A stretch of DNA of 51,403 nucleotides from Paenibacillus sp. YN15 (lineage in GTDB: Bacteria; Bacillota; Bacilli; Paenibacillales; NBRC-103111). The DNA lies in NCBI RefSeq assembly GCF_003285005.1, contig NZ_QMFA01000048.1, forward strand, positions 311-51,713. The letters run 5' to 3'. Positions 42,464 through 51,403 of the stretch are shown piece after piece (position 1 is the first letter of the stretch; the number at the start of each line of letters is the position of its first letter). Under the pieces are notes generated by a model, which was not told the origin of the DNA, ran no database searches, and worked only from the letters and a program-made list of their open reading frames with translations. Both the position numbers and the translations under genes were made by a program.

Positions 42464-43599
42464 ACGCTGTTTTTCTCTCTCCGGGTATCGTACCATTGGA
42501 GCACCTTAGGCGACAGCCGTACCCCCAAATCGTCCTCCAAATTGCGCTTCAGCTCCGCAAAACAAGCCTCCGTTGCGGCACGGTCCCCCACACGGTCATA
42601 CAGCTTCATAAGGGATAAATATCCCTCCTCATAATAAGGATTCAGCTCCAGCACACGCTTCAATAAGGTGACTGCCTCCGGCAGCAGCCCGTCCTGCAGA
42701 TAGGAATCCGCCAGCTTGGACGCATGGTGGAGCCAGATGACCCGCAGCCGTTCCCGCTCCCCCTCCGCCCACAGGTAGTCGGATGCGCTCAGATACTCTC
42801 CCCGGTACATATCAAACAGCTTTTGGTGCAGAGACCGGTTATCCGCATGAATTTCCTCCGCGCAGCGGACGCCCGCTTCCCACTCCGCCGCGTCCAGCTT
42901 CACCTTATCCGCGTCCAGCGTATATCCCTCGCCGCTGCTTGCATTCTGAAGCCGAATATCCAACGATGCCTGCTTTAGGCATTGCTTGATCTGATAAATG
43001 GTGGTATACAGGTGGGTGGAGCCTTTTTTATGATCAAAATCAGGCCACAGCAGCTGCAAAATCTCATCCTTGCCCACAATCCGGTTCCGGTGGTGAAGCA
43101 AATACAAGAACAGCTCCTGGGCCTTGGTTGTTCGCCACTTTAAGGGCTGCGGCGCCAAGCCGTCTCTGGAATAAGCAACCGACCCCAAAACATGAAGCAG
43201 CATACTGCCCGGCGCCGGTCCTTCCGGGGCATTGCGGCTCAACCGCTCCTGCAGGCGATGAACGGTTTTGGCCAGCCTTGCCTTGGATATCGGCTTCAGG
43301 AGATAATCCAGGGCGTTGATGTCGAAGGCCTCCAGCGCATAATCGCCATGTGCCGTGACGAACACAATATCCGTTCCCGGGATTGCCTGCTGGATCAGCT
43401 CCGCCGTGTGCAGGCCGTTCATTTCGGGCATGTGAATATCCAGAAACACCACATCCGGCTGCATGACGGAAGCCAGCTCAAGGGCCAAGGCGGAGTCCAT
43501 GGCCGTTCCCGCCACCTTGATGTCGGGATAAGCGGCCAGCAAGTTTTCCATTTGAAAAAGCGCCAGTTGTTCATCATCGGCAAGCAAAGCCCGTATCAT
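42460..43599 (-). CDS. Response regulator with winged-helix and BTAD output
   Basis: 379 aa. A receiver domain (1-120; Asp8-Asp9, phospho-acceptor Asp54 in VVFLDIHMPEMNG, Lys in LLKPIS), a winged-helix DNA-binding domain (about 150-225, ELFLYLLHHRNRIVGKDEI) and a bacterial transcriptional activation domain of TPR-like helices (about 235-375, ending DLGVRLSP). That is the SARP-like layout of several Paenibacillus regulators. GAAAGGAAGGA before the ATG at 43599 decides the start. First gene of the pair with the hybrid kinase, whose ATG overlaps its stop. The pair is inserted between yrzE and yajC, which are neighbours in B. subtilis. Confidence 0.9.
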   Translation of the reverse strand: MIRALLADDEQLALFQMENLLAAYPDIKVAGTAMDSALALELASVMQPDVVFLDIHMPEMNGLHTAELIQQAIPGTDIVFVTAHGDYALEAFDINALDYLLKPISKARLAKTVHRLQERLSRNAPEGPAPGSMLLHVLGSVAYSRDGLAPQPLKWRTTKAQELFLYLLHHRNRIVGKDEILQLLWPDFDHKKGSTHLYTTIYQIKQCLKQASLDIRLQNASSGEGYTLDADKVKLDAAEWEAGVRCAEEIHADNRSLHQKLFDMYRGEYLSASDYLWAEGERERLRVIWLHHASKLADSYLQDGLLPEAVTLLKRVLELNPYYEEGYLSLMKLYDRVGDRAATEACFAELKRNLEDDLGVRLSPKVLQWYDTRREKNSV

Positions 43600-43683
43600 C
43601 GCAATCCTTCCTTTCTCTCCCGATTCTACCATGGAAGAGGCATATCTGCGACTGGAACGTTTCTAATCTTGCCGCCGCCAAGC

Positions 43684-43712
43684 AAAAAAAAGGAGCCTTT
43701 CGGCCCCTTTCA
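43684..43712 (-). terminator. Terminator after yajC
   Basis: AAAGGGGCC pairs with GGCTCCTTT around GAAA, with seven T on the minus strand. It ends the ruvC-yajC run and insulates it from the two-component pair. Confidence 0.88.
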
Positions 43713-43721
43713 TACAGTTCC

Positions 43722-44078
43722 TTAGTCCTTAATCTCGCCGTCAGCCTTCTTCTCTTCCTTCTTTTCCAGAGTGGAAGGAGCGGCTTGTACTACATTGTTG
43801 ATGGCCGAGCGGTCAAAGGTCAGCTTGGTGACATCATTGACGCGGAGCACCACAGTATCGTCGGTAAGCTCCAGGATGGTGCCGTGCAGTCCTCCGATGG
43901 TGGTGATTTTGTCGCCTTTTTTGATACCGGCCAACAGCATGTTGCGAGCCTTTTGCCGCTTTTGCTGCGGGCGGATCATCAGGAAGTACATGATCGCAAA
44001 AATGGCGATGAACGGAACGAAGGTGACCAGCAAGCCGGCTCCTCCTGCTGCAGCTTGTTCTTCTGCAAGATAAAACAC
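43722..44078 (-). CDS. yajC: Sec translocase accessory subunit YajC
   Basis: 118 aa, one membrane helix (about 16-36) followed by MIRPQQKRQKARNMLLAGIKKGDKI (from about residue 34), the family core, and a beta-rich end with a charged tail. The start is a GTG after GGGAGG (seven bases); an ATG seven codons upstream would have no ribosome site. YajC joins SecDF at the translocon. It follows tgt, as in most Firmicutes. Confidence 0.93.
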   Translation of the reverse strand: MFYLAEEQAAAGGAGLLVTFVPFIAIFAIMYFLMIRPQQKRQKARNMLLAGIKKGDKITTIGGLHGTILELTDDTVVLRVNDVTKLTFDRSAINNVVQAAPSTLEKKEEKKADGEIKD

Positions 44079-44151
44079 GCGGATTCCTCCCATTTTCAAT
44101 TAGTGATGTTGCGGTTTATGTATGTGCTTTCATTAAACCCGATTCCAGCAA

Positions 44152-46406
<2,255 letters not shown>

Positions 46407-46411
46407 TCCGT

Positions 46412-48529
46412 TCATTCCTTCGTCAGGGTTACGCCGTCATAATAATAGGCGAGAATTTGCTTGTAGTCATAGCCCTTTTCGGCCCAGCCTCTTGCGCCCC
46501 ACTGGGATAAACCCAGGCCATGGCCGTTGCCGGTGCCCTTGATGGTGTACATGGCGGTTGCTGCGCCGCCCGCCGTGTAGCTTACCTTGCCGTCCCCGTT
46601 CAGCGCAAAATATGAGGAGGCATTGACCGGCTGGGCTTGTCCGCTTGCCGTCAAGGCATACAAAGCCGTCCCATTGGCAGCGGAGGAAACCGCTCCGCCT
46701 GCTCCTTGTATAGTATACCCTCCGCTGCGCTCAATTTCAAACCGCGTGCTGGGCACTCCGCCCAATACGGAACGGTAGGCGTCGGGAGTGGATACGGCTA
46801 CAGGCTTTCCGTTGACCGAGAGCTCCGTCACCCGGCCGGAAGCGCCCCGTTGGGTGACCTCCAGGCTTGTGAGGGGGCCGGTGATGGGTTCGCTTAAGGT
46901 TTTGTTCATCAGGGCCAGCAGCTCGCCGCTGTCATAAGGGCCGCGGAACCAGGAATAGGAATTGGATTCCCGGGCTTCATCAAACACCGTTACCTTGTCC
47001 CCTTGGTTCAGCTTGGCCACCGCCGGATTTTTGGCATTGTCCACGTAAGGCTCCTTGCGGGCGTTGACAGCATTATCGGTAATTTGGTAAACAGGCAGCC
47101 CGGCGCTGTTTTTGGTTCCCGTATTCTCCAGATAATCGGAGTGGATATACGCCACCTGGCCGTCAGGCAGCACCCCTCTCCTCCACAGGGCCTTGGCCTT
47201 CTCCGCCCCGTCGTCGGGACTGGGACCCACGGACAGATAAGATACCGTATTGCCCCAGACATCGGAGCCGTCGCTGGTCATTCCTCCCGCATTGGCGGAA
47301 AAGAGAGCCAGAATGGGGCCGTTTTTGTCCTTCAGCACCTCTCCTGCAGTTGCGTTCACCGCAGCGATGGAATCGGCGTCCTCGTTGCCGTCGTAAACCT
47401 GATCCAGGTTGGTATCGGAAACATGGGCAATTTCGTATTTGATCCCGGAGGCCTTGGCATAGCTCCGGGCCGCCACAGCCTGGGCCTTCAGGGCTTCGGC
47501 GGGCCAGCCCTTGCCCATTTCCCCGCTGACCACGGAATACAGATACTCTTCCAAAGTCAGCTCGTTGATCACGGCCAGCTTATTGTTATGGTAGGAGATC
47601 TCGGCCTTGCCCCGGTACGTCCGGTTGAACTTCTCAGCCACAGCGAATTCGCCCTTTTTGGGGGTCACGTCCAGCTTCACGTTTTGTACAGGGAACAGCA
47701 GCAGGGAGGCATTGGCGGCTCCGTTTTCGGAGGAGGTTGCGTCCTGCCTGACGGCCGCATAGGGCTTGGACGTATCCGCCGTCGCCAGTTGAACAGCCGG
47801 CTGGGACTTGAGCACGTTCAGCTTCAGGGCAGCCAGCGCCTCATTGTCCGTTTCCGCCCCAAGCCATACCTCATAGGCTGCGGCGGCGCCGGTTTTGGCC
47901 GTGAGAGCCACTGCCGTTTCGAAGCCCTTGTTGGCAAAAGCAGCCCGGGCCTTGTCCGCCTCCGCCTGGCTGGCATAGCTGCCCGCGACGAGCCGGAAGG
48001 GGCCTTGCACCTGCGGCGAGGAAGACATCAGGGCCAATGCAGGCTGGAGCTTCAGAGCGGCCAGGGCGCTTGCCGCCGCCGCTTTGGTGGCGTAGTCTCC
48101 CGCCACCACCTGGTAGGACGGTTTCCCGTTGCGGGTTTCCGTCAACAGGAACACGGGCTGGACAGCGGACGCGACCTGATCCTGCAATGTTTTGGCTTGG
48201 GTAAAATCAGCCGTCTCCAGCAGCTTCAGCCGAAATTGGTCGCCCGCTGCGCGGACCGTGTTGGCGGACAAGGCGTCCGCCGGCAGCGGTACAGTGCCTG
48301 CGGCGGACCGGAGAGCGGCGGTCAATCCTTCCGGAGAGGATATGGTGACAGAGGCGGCGGCGGATTTAAGCTTGCCGGCTTCCAGCATCAGCGCCACCCG
48401 GATGGTTTCCGCTCCGGCGGCGGCTTCTGTTGCGGCTTTAACCGGCGTTGCGGGAGCCAGAAAAGCGGGGAGCGTGGCGCTGAAGGCCAGGAATGCGGCA
48501 GCGGCAAGGCCGATAACAGGCTTCATCAT
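46412..48529 (-). CDS. SpoIID/LytB-domain protein with SPOR-like repeats
   Basis: 705 aa. A signal peptide (about 1-32, ending PVKA-A) exports it. Two SPOR-like segments (about 135-170 [19 protein letters not shown] and 176-212 [19 protein letters not shown]) and perhaps a third at about 218-250 could bind denuded glycan. The SpoIID/LytB domain follows from about 300, with the presumed catalytic Glu337 in [21 protein letters not shown] and the end [23 protein letters not shown]. The family are lytic transglycosylases of the spore engulfment machinery or amidase enhancers. The length and the SPOR repeats make it a wall-remodelling relative rather than SpoIID itself (about 340 aa). AAAGGAG precedes the first ATG. 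It sits between ruvB and queA. Confidence 0.87.
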   Translation of the reverse strand: MMKPVIGLAAAAFLAFSATLPAFLAPATPVKAATEAAAGAETIRVALMLEAGKLKSAAASVTISSPEGLTAALRSAAGTVPLPADALSANTVRAAGDQFRLKLLETADFTQAKTLQDQVASAVQPVFLLTETRNGKPSYQVVAGDYATKAAAASALAALKLQPALALMSSSPQVQGPFRLVAGSYASQAEADKARAAFANKGFETAVALTAKTGAAAAYEVWLGAETDNEALAALKLNVLKSQPAVQLATADTSKPYAAVRQDATSSENGAANASLLLFPVQNVKLDVTPKKGEFAVAEKFNRTYRGKAEISYHNNKLAVINELTLEEYLYSVVSGEMGKGWPAEALKAQAVAARSYAKASGIKYEIAHVSDTNLDQVYDGNEDADSIAAVNATAGEVLKDKNGPILALFSANAGGMTSDGSDVWGNTVSYLSVGPSPDDGAEKAKALWRRGVLPDGQVAYIHSDYLENTGTKNSAGLPVYQITDNAVNARKEPYVDNAKNPAVAKLNQGDKVTVFDEARESNSYSWFRGPYDSGELLALMNKTLSEPITGPLTSLEVTQRGASGRVTELSVNGKPVAVSTPDAYRSVLGGVPSTRFEIERSGGYTIQGAGGAVSSAANGTALYALTASGQAQPVNASSYFALNGDGKVSYTAGGAATAMYTIKGTGNGHGLGLSQWGARGWAEKGYDYKQILAYYYDGVTLTKE

Positions 48530-48548
48530 GATGCAGGTTCTCCTTTCA

Positions 48549-49556
48549 CTATTTGTCATCCGGCGGCGTGATGCCCAGATGGGCATAAGCCAAACGGGTG
48601 GCGGTTCTCCCCCGGGGAGTCCGCTGGATAAATCCCAATTGGAGCAAATACGGCTCGTACACATCCTCGATGGTCTGGCTTTCCTCGCCGATGGTGGCGG
48701 CGATGGTATCCAGGCCAACGGGGCCGCCGTTGAACATGCGGATAATGGCTTCCAGCATTTTGTAGTCGATATGGTCCAGGCCCCGGTCATCCACCTGAAT
48801 TTGCTTCAGGGCCATTTGGGCCAGCTCCAGGGTGATGATGCCGTCGCCCTTCACCTGGGCGTAATCCCGGACCCGCTTCAGGAGCCGGTTGGCGATCCGC
48901 GGCGTGCCCCGGGAGCGTTTGCCCACCTCACGGGCCGCTTCCCCGATAATCTGCGCCCCCAGAATGTCCGCTGTCCGGGAAACGATAAAGGTCAGCTCGT
49001 CCTCGGTATAATATTCCAGGCGGCTGACCACCCCGAACCGGTCCCGCAGAGGCGCCGACAGCAGCCCCGCCCGGGTGGTGGCGCCGATAAGGGTAAATTT
49101 GGGCAAATCCAGCCGTACGGAACGGGCGCTGGGGCCCTTGCCAATAATAATGTCCAAAGCAAAATCCTCCATGGCCGGGTACAGCACCTCCTCCACCGTC
49201 CGGTGAAGCCGGTGAATCTCGTCCACGAAAAGAACATCGCCTTCCTGAAGATTAGTGAGAATGGCGGCCAGGTCTCCCGGACGCTCAATGGCCGGGCCGG
49301 AGGTGGTGCGGATGTTTACGCCCAGCTCATTGGCAATAATGGCGGACAGGGTGGTTTTGCCCAGCCCGGGCGGCCCGTACAGAAGCACATGATCCAGCGA
49401 TTCCTTGCGCTGCTTGGCCGCTTCAATATATACCTTCAGGTTCTCCTTGACCTGAGCCTGGCCGATATACTCCGCCAGATAGCGGGGACGGAGGCTTAGC
49501 TCCATCACCTGGTCCTCCATCATAAAATTGGCGGAGATAATCCGGTCCTCCTCCAT
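48549..49556 (-). CDS. ruvB: Holliday junction branch migration ATPase RuvB
   Basis: 335 aa. AAA+ motor that drives branch migration with RuvA. Walker [10 protein letters not shown] at 61-69, Walker B VDEIH at 111-115, sensor 1 GATTRAG, and the C-terminal winged helix with the RTPRGRTAT segment. GGGAGGAG precedes the ATG at 49556; a TTG five codons earlier overlaps that site. It lies 105 bases after ruvA. Confidence 0.96.
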   Translation of the reverse strand: MEEDRIISANFMMEDQVMELSLRPRYLAEYIGQAQVKENLKVYIEAAKQRKESLDHVLLYGPPGLGKTTLSAIIANELGVNIRTTSGPAIERPGDLAAILTNLQEGDVLFVDEIHRLHRTVEEVLYPAMEDFALDIIIGKGPSARSVRLDLPKFTLIGATTRAGLLSAPLRDRFGVVSRLEYYTEDELTFIVSRTADILGAQIIGEAAREVGKRSRGTPRIANRLLKRVRDYAQVKGDGIITLELAQMALKQIQVDDRGLDHIDYKMLEAIIRMFNGGPVGLDTIAATIGEESQTIEDVYEPYLLQLGFIQRTPRGRTATRLAYAHLGITPPDDK

Positions 49557-49661
49557 GCTTTCTCCTCCCAAGGGTCAAACCGCTCTATAGCGATGCCTGA
49601 TGTTGTCGCGTAATAATCTGTCCGGGAACATTAGCGTCCCCGCTTGAAGCCAAGCGGCCGA

Positions 49662-50309
49662 CTACCCCCGGAACAACGCCTGGAGCGCCAGCTTCACCAT
49701 CGCCTCCGCCGAAGCGCCTTCTCCCGCCTTCTCCAGCACCTGCGGCCATACCCGGTCCGCCTCCGGCTCCGTATAGCCAAGGGACATTAGCGCCTCCTTG
49801 GCCTCCAGCCATTCCCGGGAGCCATGTCCCGCTGCGGTTGGTTTGCCCGGCTTTGCCGAGAGGGCTCCGCTTCCCGCAGCCGCTGCTGCGGCGGAAACGG
49901 CCATAGGCAGATCGGCCAGCTTGTCCTTCAGGTCCAGGATAATCCGCTGGGCGGTTTTTTTGCCGATGCCGGGAAGCTTCATCAGGAAGCCCAGATTCTC
50001 CTGGTAAATCGCCCCCACCACCTCATCGGGCCGTCCCGCCGACAGAATGCCCAGAGCCACCCGGGGACCGATGCCGGATACCTCCAAAAGCCGCCGGAAC
50101 AGGGACTGCTCCTCCCTTGAGGTGAACCCGTACAGCTGGACGGCATCCTCCCGGACATGGTAATGAATGTACAGCATAACCGTCTCTTTCTCTTGGGCGG
50201 CGACGGCATAGGGGTTGGCGCAAAACACCCGGTAGCCCACTCCCTGCACATCCAGCACCACAAAATCCGTATCCGTAAACGCGAGTGTCCCCCGCAGAAA
50301 ATCGATCAT
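49662..50309 (-). CDS. ruvA: Holliday junction DNA-binding protein RuvA
   Basis: 215 aa: N-terminal OB fold (MIDFLRGTLAFTDTDFVVLDVQGVGY), helix-hairpin-helix pairs (LLEVSGIGPRVALGIL and LMKLPGIGKKTAQRIIL), then an Ala/Gly-rich linker (about 140-165) and a C-terminal domain that contacts RuvB (EAKEALMSLGYTEPEAD). The ATG overlaps the ruvC TGA (ATGA), with GGAG ten bases upstream. Confidence 0.95.
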   Translation of the reverse strand: MIDFLRGTLAFTDTDFVVLDVQGVGYRVFCANPYAVAAQEKETVMLYIHYHVREDAVQLYGFTSREEQSLFRRLLEVSGIGPRVALGILSAGRPDEVVGAIYQENLGFLMKLPGIGKKTAQRIILDLKDKLADLPMAVSAAAAAAGSGALSAKPGKPTAAGHGSREWLEAKEALMSLGYTEPEADRVWPQVLEKAGEGASAEAMVKLALQALFRG

Positions 50310-50809
50310 GATTTGAATGCTCCGTTCAATTTTTGAGTTAACGTGCAGGAATGGGCATGGCAAATGGCAACGGCCAGGGCATCCGCCACATCATCGGGCT
50401 TGGGCGCAGCCTGAAGCTTAAGAAAAATCCGCACCATCTCCTGCACCTGCTTTTTCTCCGCGTTGCCGTACCCTACCACCGCCTGCTTCACCTGGAGAGG
50501 CGTGTATTCCGCCACCGGTATGCCTGCCTGGACGGCGGCCAGAATAATAACCCCTCTGGCTTGCCCAACCGTGAAGGCCGTGGTCACGTTGCGGTTGAAA
50601 AAAAGCTTCTCCACCGCCATAGCCTCCGGCTTGTATGTATCGATAAGCTGCACGGCAGCCTCATATACCTGCTTCAGGCGCAAACCCGGATCGGTGCCCG
50701 CCTCTGTCTGGATGGACCCGAATTGAACGGGTGTTATTCTGCTGCCTTCTTTGTCGATGAACCCGAAGCCCGCAATGGCGATACCCGGATCGATTCCCAG
50801 AATCCGCAC
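50306..50809 (-). CDS. ruvC: Crossover junction endonuclease RuvC
   Basis: 167 aa. The RNase-H-like acidic residues are Asp7 (GIDPG), Glu67 (AVEKLFF), and Asp140 and Asp143 (PDDVADALA), matching the four of E. coli RuvC. GTG start with GGAGG six bases upstream. First gene of ruvC-ruvA-ruvB. B. subtilis has no ruvC and resolves with RecU, so its presence places this genome with Bacillales that kept the ruvABC set. Confidence 0.95.
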   Translation of the reverse strand: MRILGIDPGIAIAGFGFIDKEGSRITPVQFGSIQTEAGTDPGLRLKQVYEAAVQLIDTYKPEAMAVEKLFFNRNVTTAFTVGQARGVIILAAVQAGIPVAEYTPLQVKQAVVGYGNAEKKQVQEMVRIFLKLQAAPKPDDVADALAVAICHAHSCTLTQKLNGAFKS

Positions 50810-51403
50810 GAGAGTCCTCCTGTCAAAATCCGCCGGTTGCAGGCGAACATATGTATTCTTTCTTTGACATTATAGCAGATTATGAGAGGCTTGAGTACCT
50901 GCCGGAGAATCAATTCGGGTCAAATATGCGGATGGCCGGGCGGACCGGACAGGTAGCTTCTCCACTCATTTCTCTTCTGGGGGGCAGGCTGGGCATGATG
51001 ATGGGCGCCCTCTCTTTGCGGATAGTCAGACGGATGTTTCTCAGGATAGCGGAAGCCAATTTTCCTCTATTTGCGCCGAGCGGCTGCTTTCGAGAGAATA
51101 AGGACAGTCTAATTTCCGCTATCAGTCCCCAAGTCGGGAGTTGTGATAGAGAAACAGCTTAATAGAGGAAAATAGCCTTCCGCTATTGCCAAATTCGCCT
51201 GCTCTAACAGGAAATAGCGGAAATTCACTTTCCGCTATTCCGAATACGCGGTGCGTGGTGGAAACGGGGGCCCTCTCCCTTTCCTCAGATAACGGAACGG
51301 TATTTCCGCTAATTGGGCCCCACGAACAAACTGACTGGAATAGTTATAATGAACGAAACCGACATCCAGTTTGCTTCAACGTAGGTTAATTTGGAAATAA
51401 TGG
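50810..51403. other. Gene-free end of the window with inverted repeats
   Basis: No credible gene. It holds a 26-bp inverted repeat (51046-51071 with 51161-51187) and several more TTCCGCTATT/AATAGCGGAA palindromic motifs up to 51310. The next gene lies beyond the window. Confidence 0.55.
51046..51187. repeat. Long inverted repeat with TAGCGGAA arms
   Basis: ATAGCGGAAGCCAATTTTCC and its CTCTATT continuation pair with AATAGAGGAAAATAGCCTTC and CGCTAT at 51161-51187, enclosing about 90 bases that carry another TTTCCGCTAT. It resembles the AGCGGA...TCCG theme of the four-unit elements. Confidence 0.65.

Overview
The window reads as chromosomal core DNA of a spore-forming Bacillales bacterium, most likely Paenibacillus or a close relative. 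The evidence is spoVB, a spoIID-family gene, cymR, comN, strong GGAGG-type ribosome binding sites with frequent GTG/TTG starts, T-box leaders, and a gene order that matches (from memory) the Bacillus subtilis segment ruvA-ruvB-queA-tgt-yajC-yrzE-yrbG-spoVB-comN-secDF-recJ-apt-relA-dtd-hisS-aspS-yrvM-rarA-cymR-yrvO-trmU. Most genes are on the minus strand and GC-rich. Differences from B. subtilis are separate secD and secF genes, presence of ruvC, an mnmA turned divergent to cymR-iscS, and inserted modules.

Layout, left to right. 1-7.2 kb: a NUDIX remnant, asd with a good sigma-A promoter, an AI-2E-family permease, the minus-strand group cymR-iscS-PRC barrel-zinc ribbon, and mnmA. 7.2-14.5 kb: a lipoprotein, a divergent rarA, a 78-aa membrane protein, an AT-rich two-gene island between duplicated copies of the rarA-end/orf78/trpS-end junction, and trpS behind a T-box with a UGG specifier. 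14.5-18.8 kb: T-box-hisS-aspS-tcdA. 19.2-23.4 kb: an acidic repeat protein, a membrane-anchored FAD oxidoreductase and hemZ. 23.5-29.1 kb: relA-dtd-small ORF, uraA and a Cys-rich small protein. 29.5-36.2 kb: comN, secD, secF, a cation efflux protein, recJ and apt. 36.3-39.3 kb: spoVB, a DUF421 protein and yrzE with a tandem 40-bp leader repeat. 39.3-43.6 kb: a two-component pair with a double-kinase hybrid sensor. 43.7-50.8 kb: ruvC-ruvA-ruvB-spoIID-like-queA-tgt-yajC. The last 0.6 kb has no gene, only repeats.

The genes cover tRNA charging and modification (aspS, hisS, trpS, mnmA, tcdA, queA, tgt, dtd), sulfur supply and its repressor (iscS, cymR), stringent response and purine salvage (relA, apt), recombination (recJ, ruvABC, rarA) and Sec export (secDF, yajC). 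Overlapping ATGA junctions couple ruvC-ruvA, recJ-apt, the response regulator and its kinase, and spoIID-queA.

The most unusual material is non-coding or recently acquired: the flanked AT-rich island; a family of about 180-bp elements built of two forward and two inverted CGGAC-N-TCCGTTA units; a second hairpin family with CCCCCAAAAGT arms, one copy lying inside the trpS leader; and the 38/40-identical tandem leader repeat in front of yrzE.
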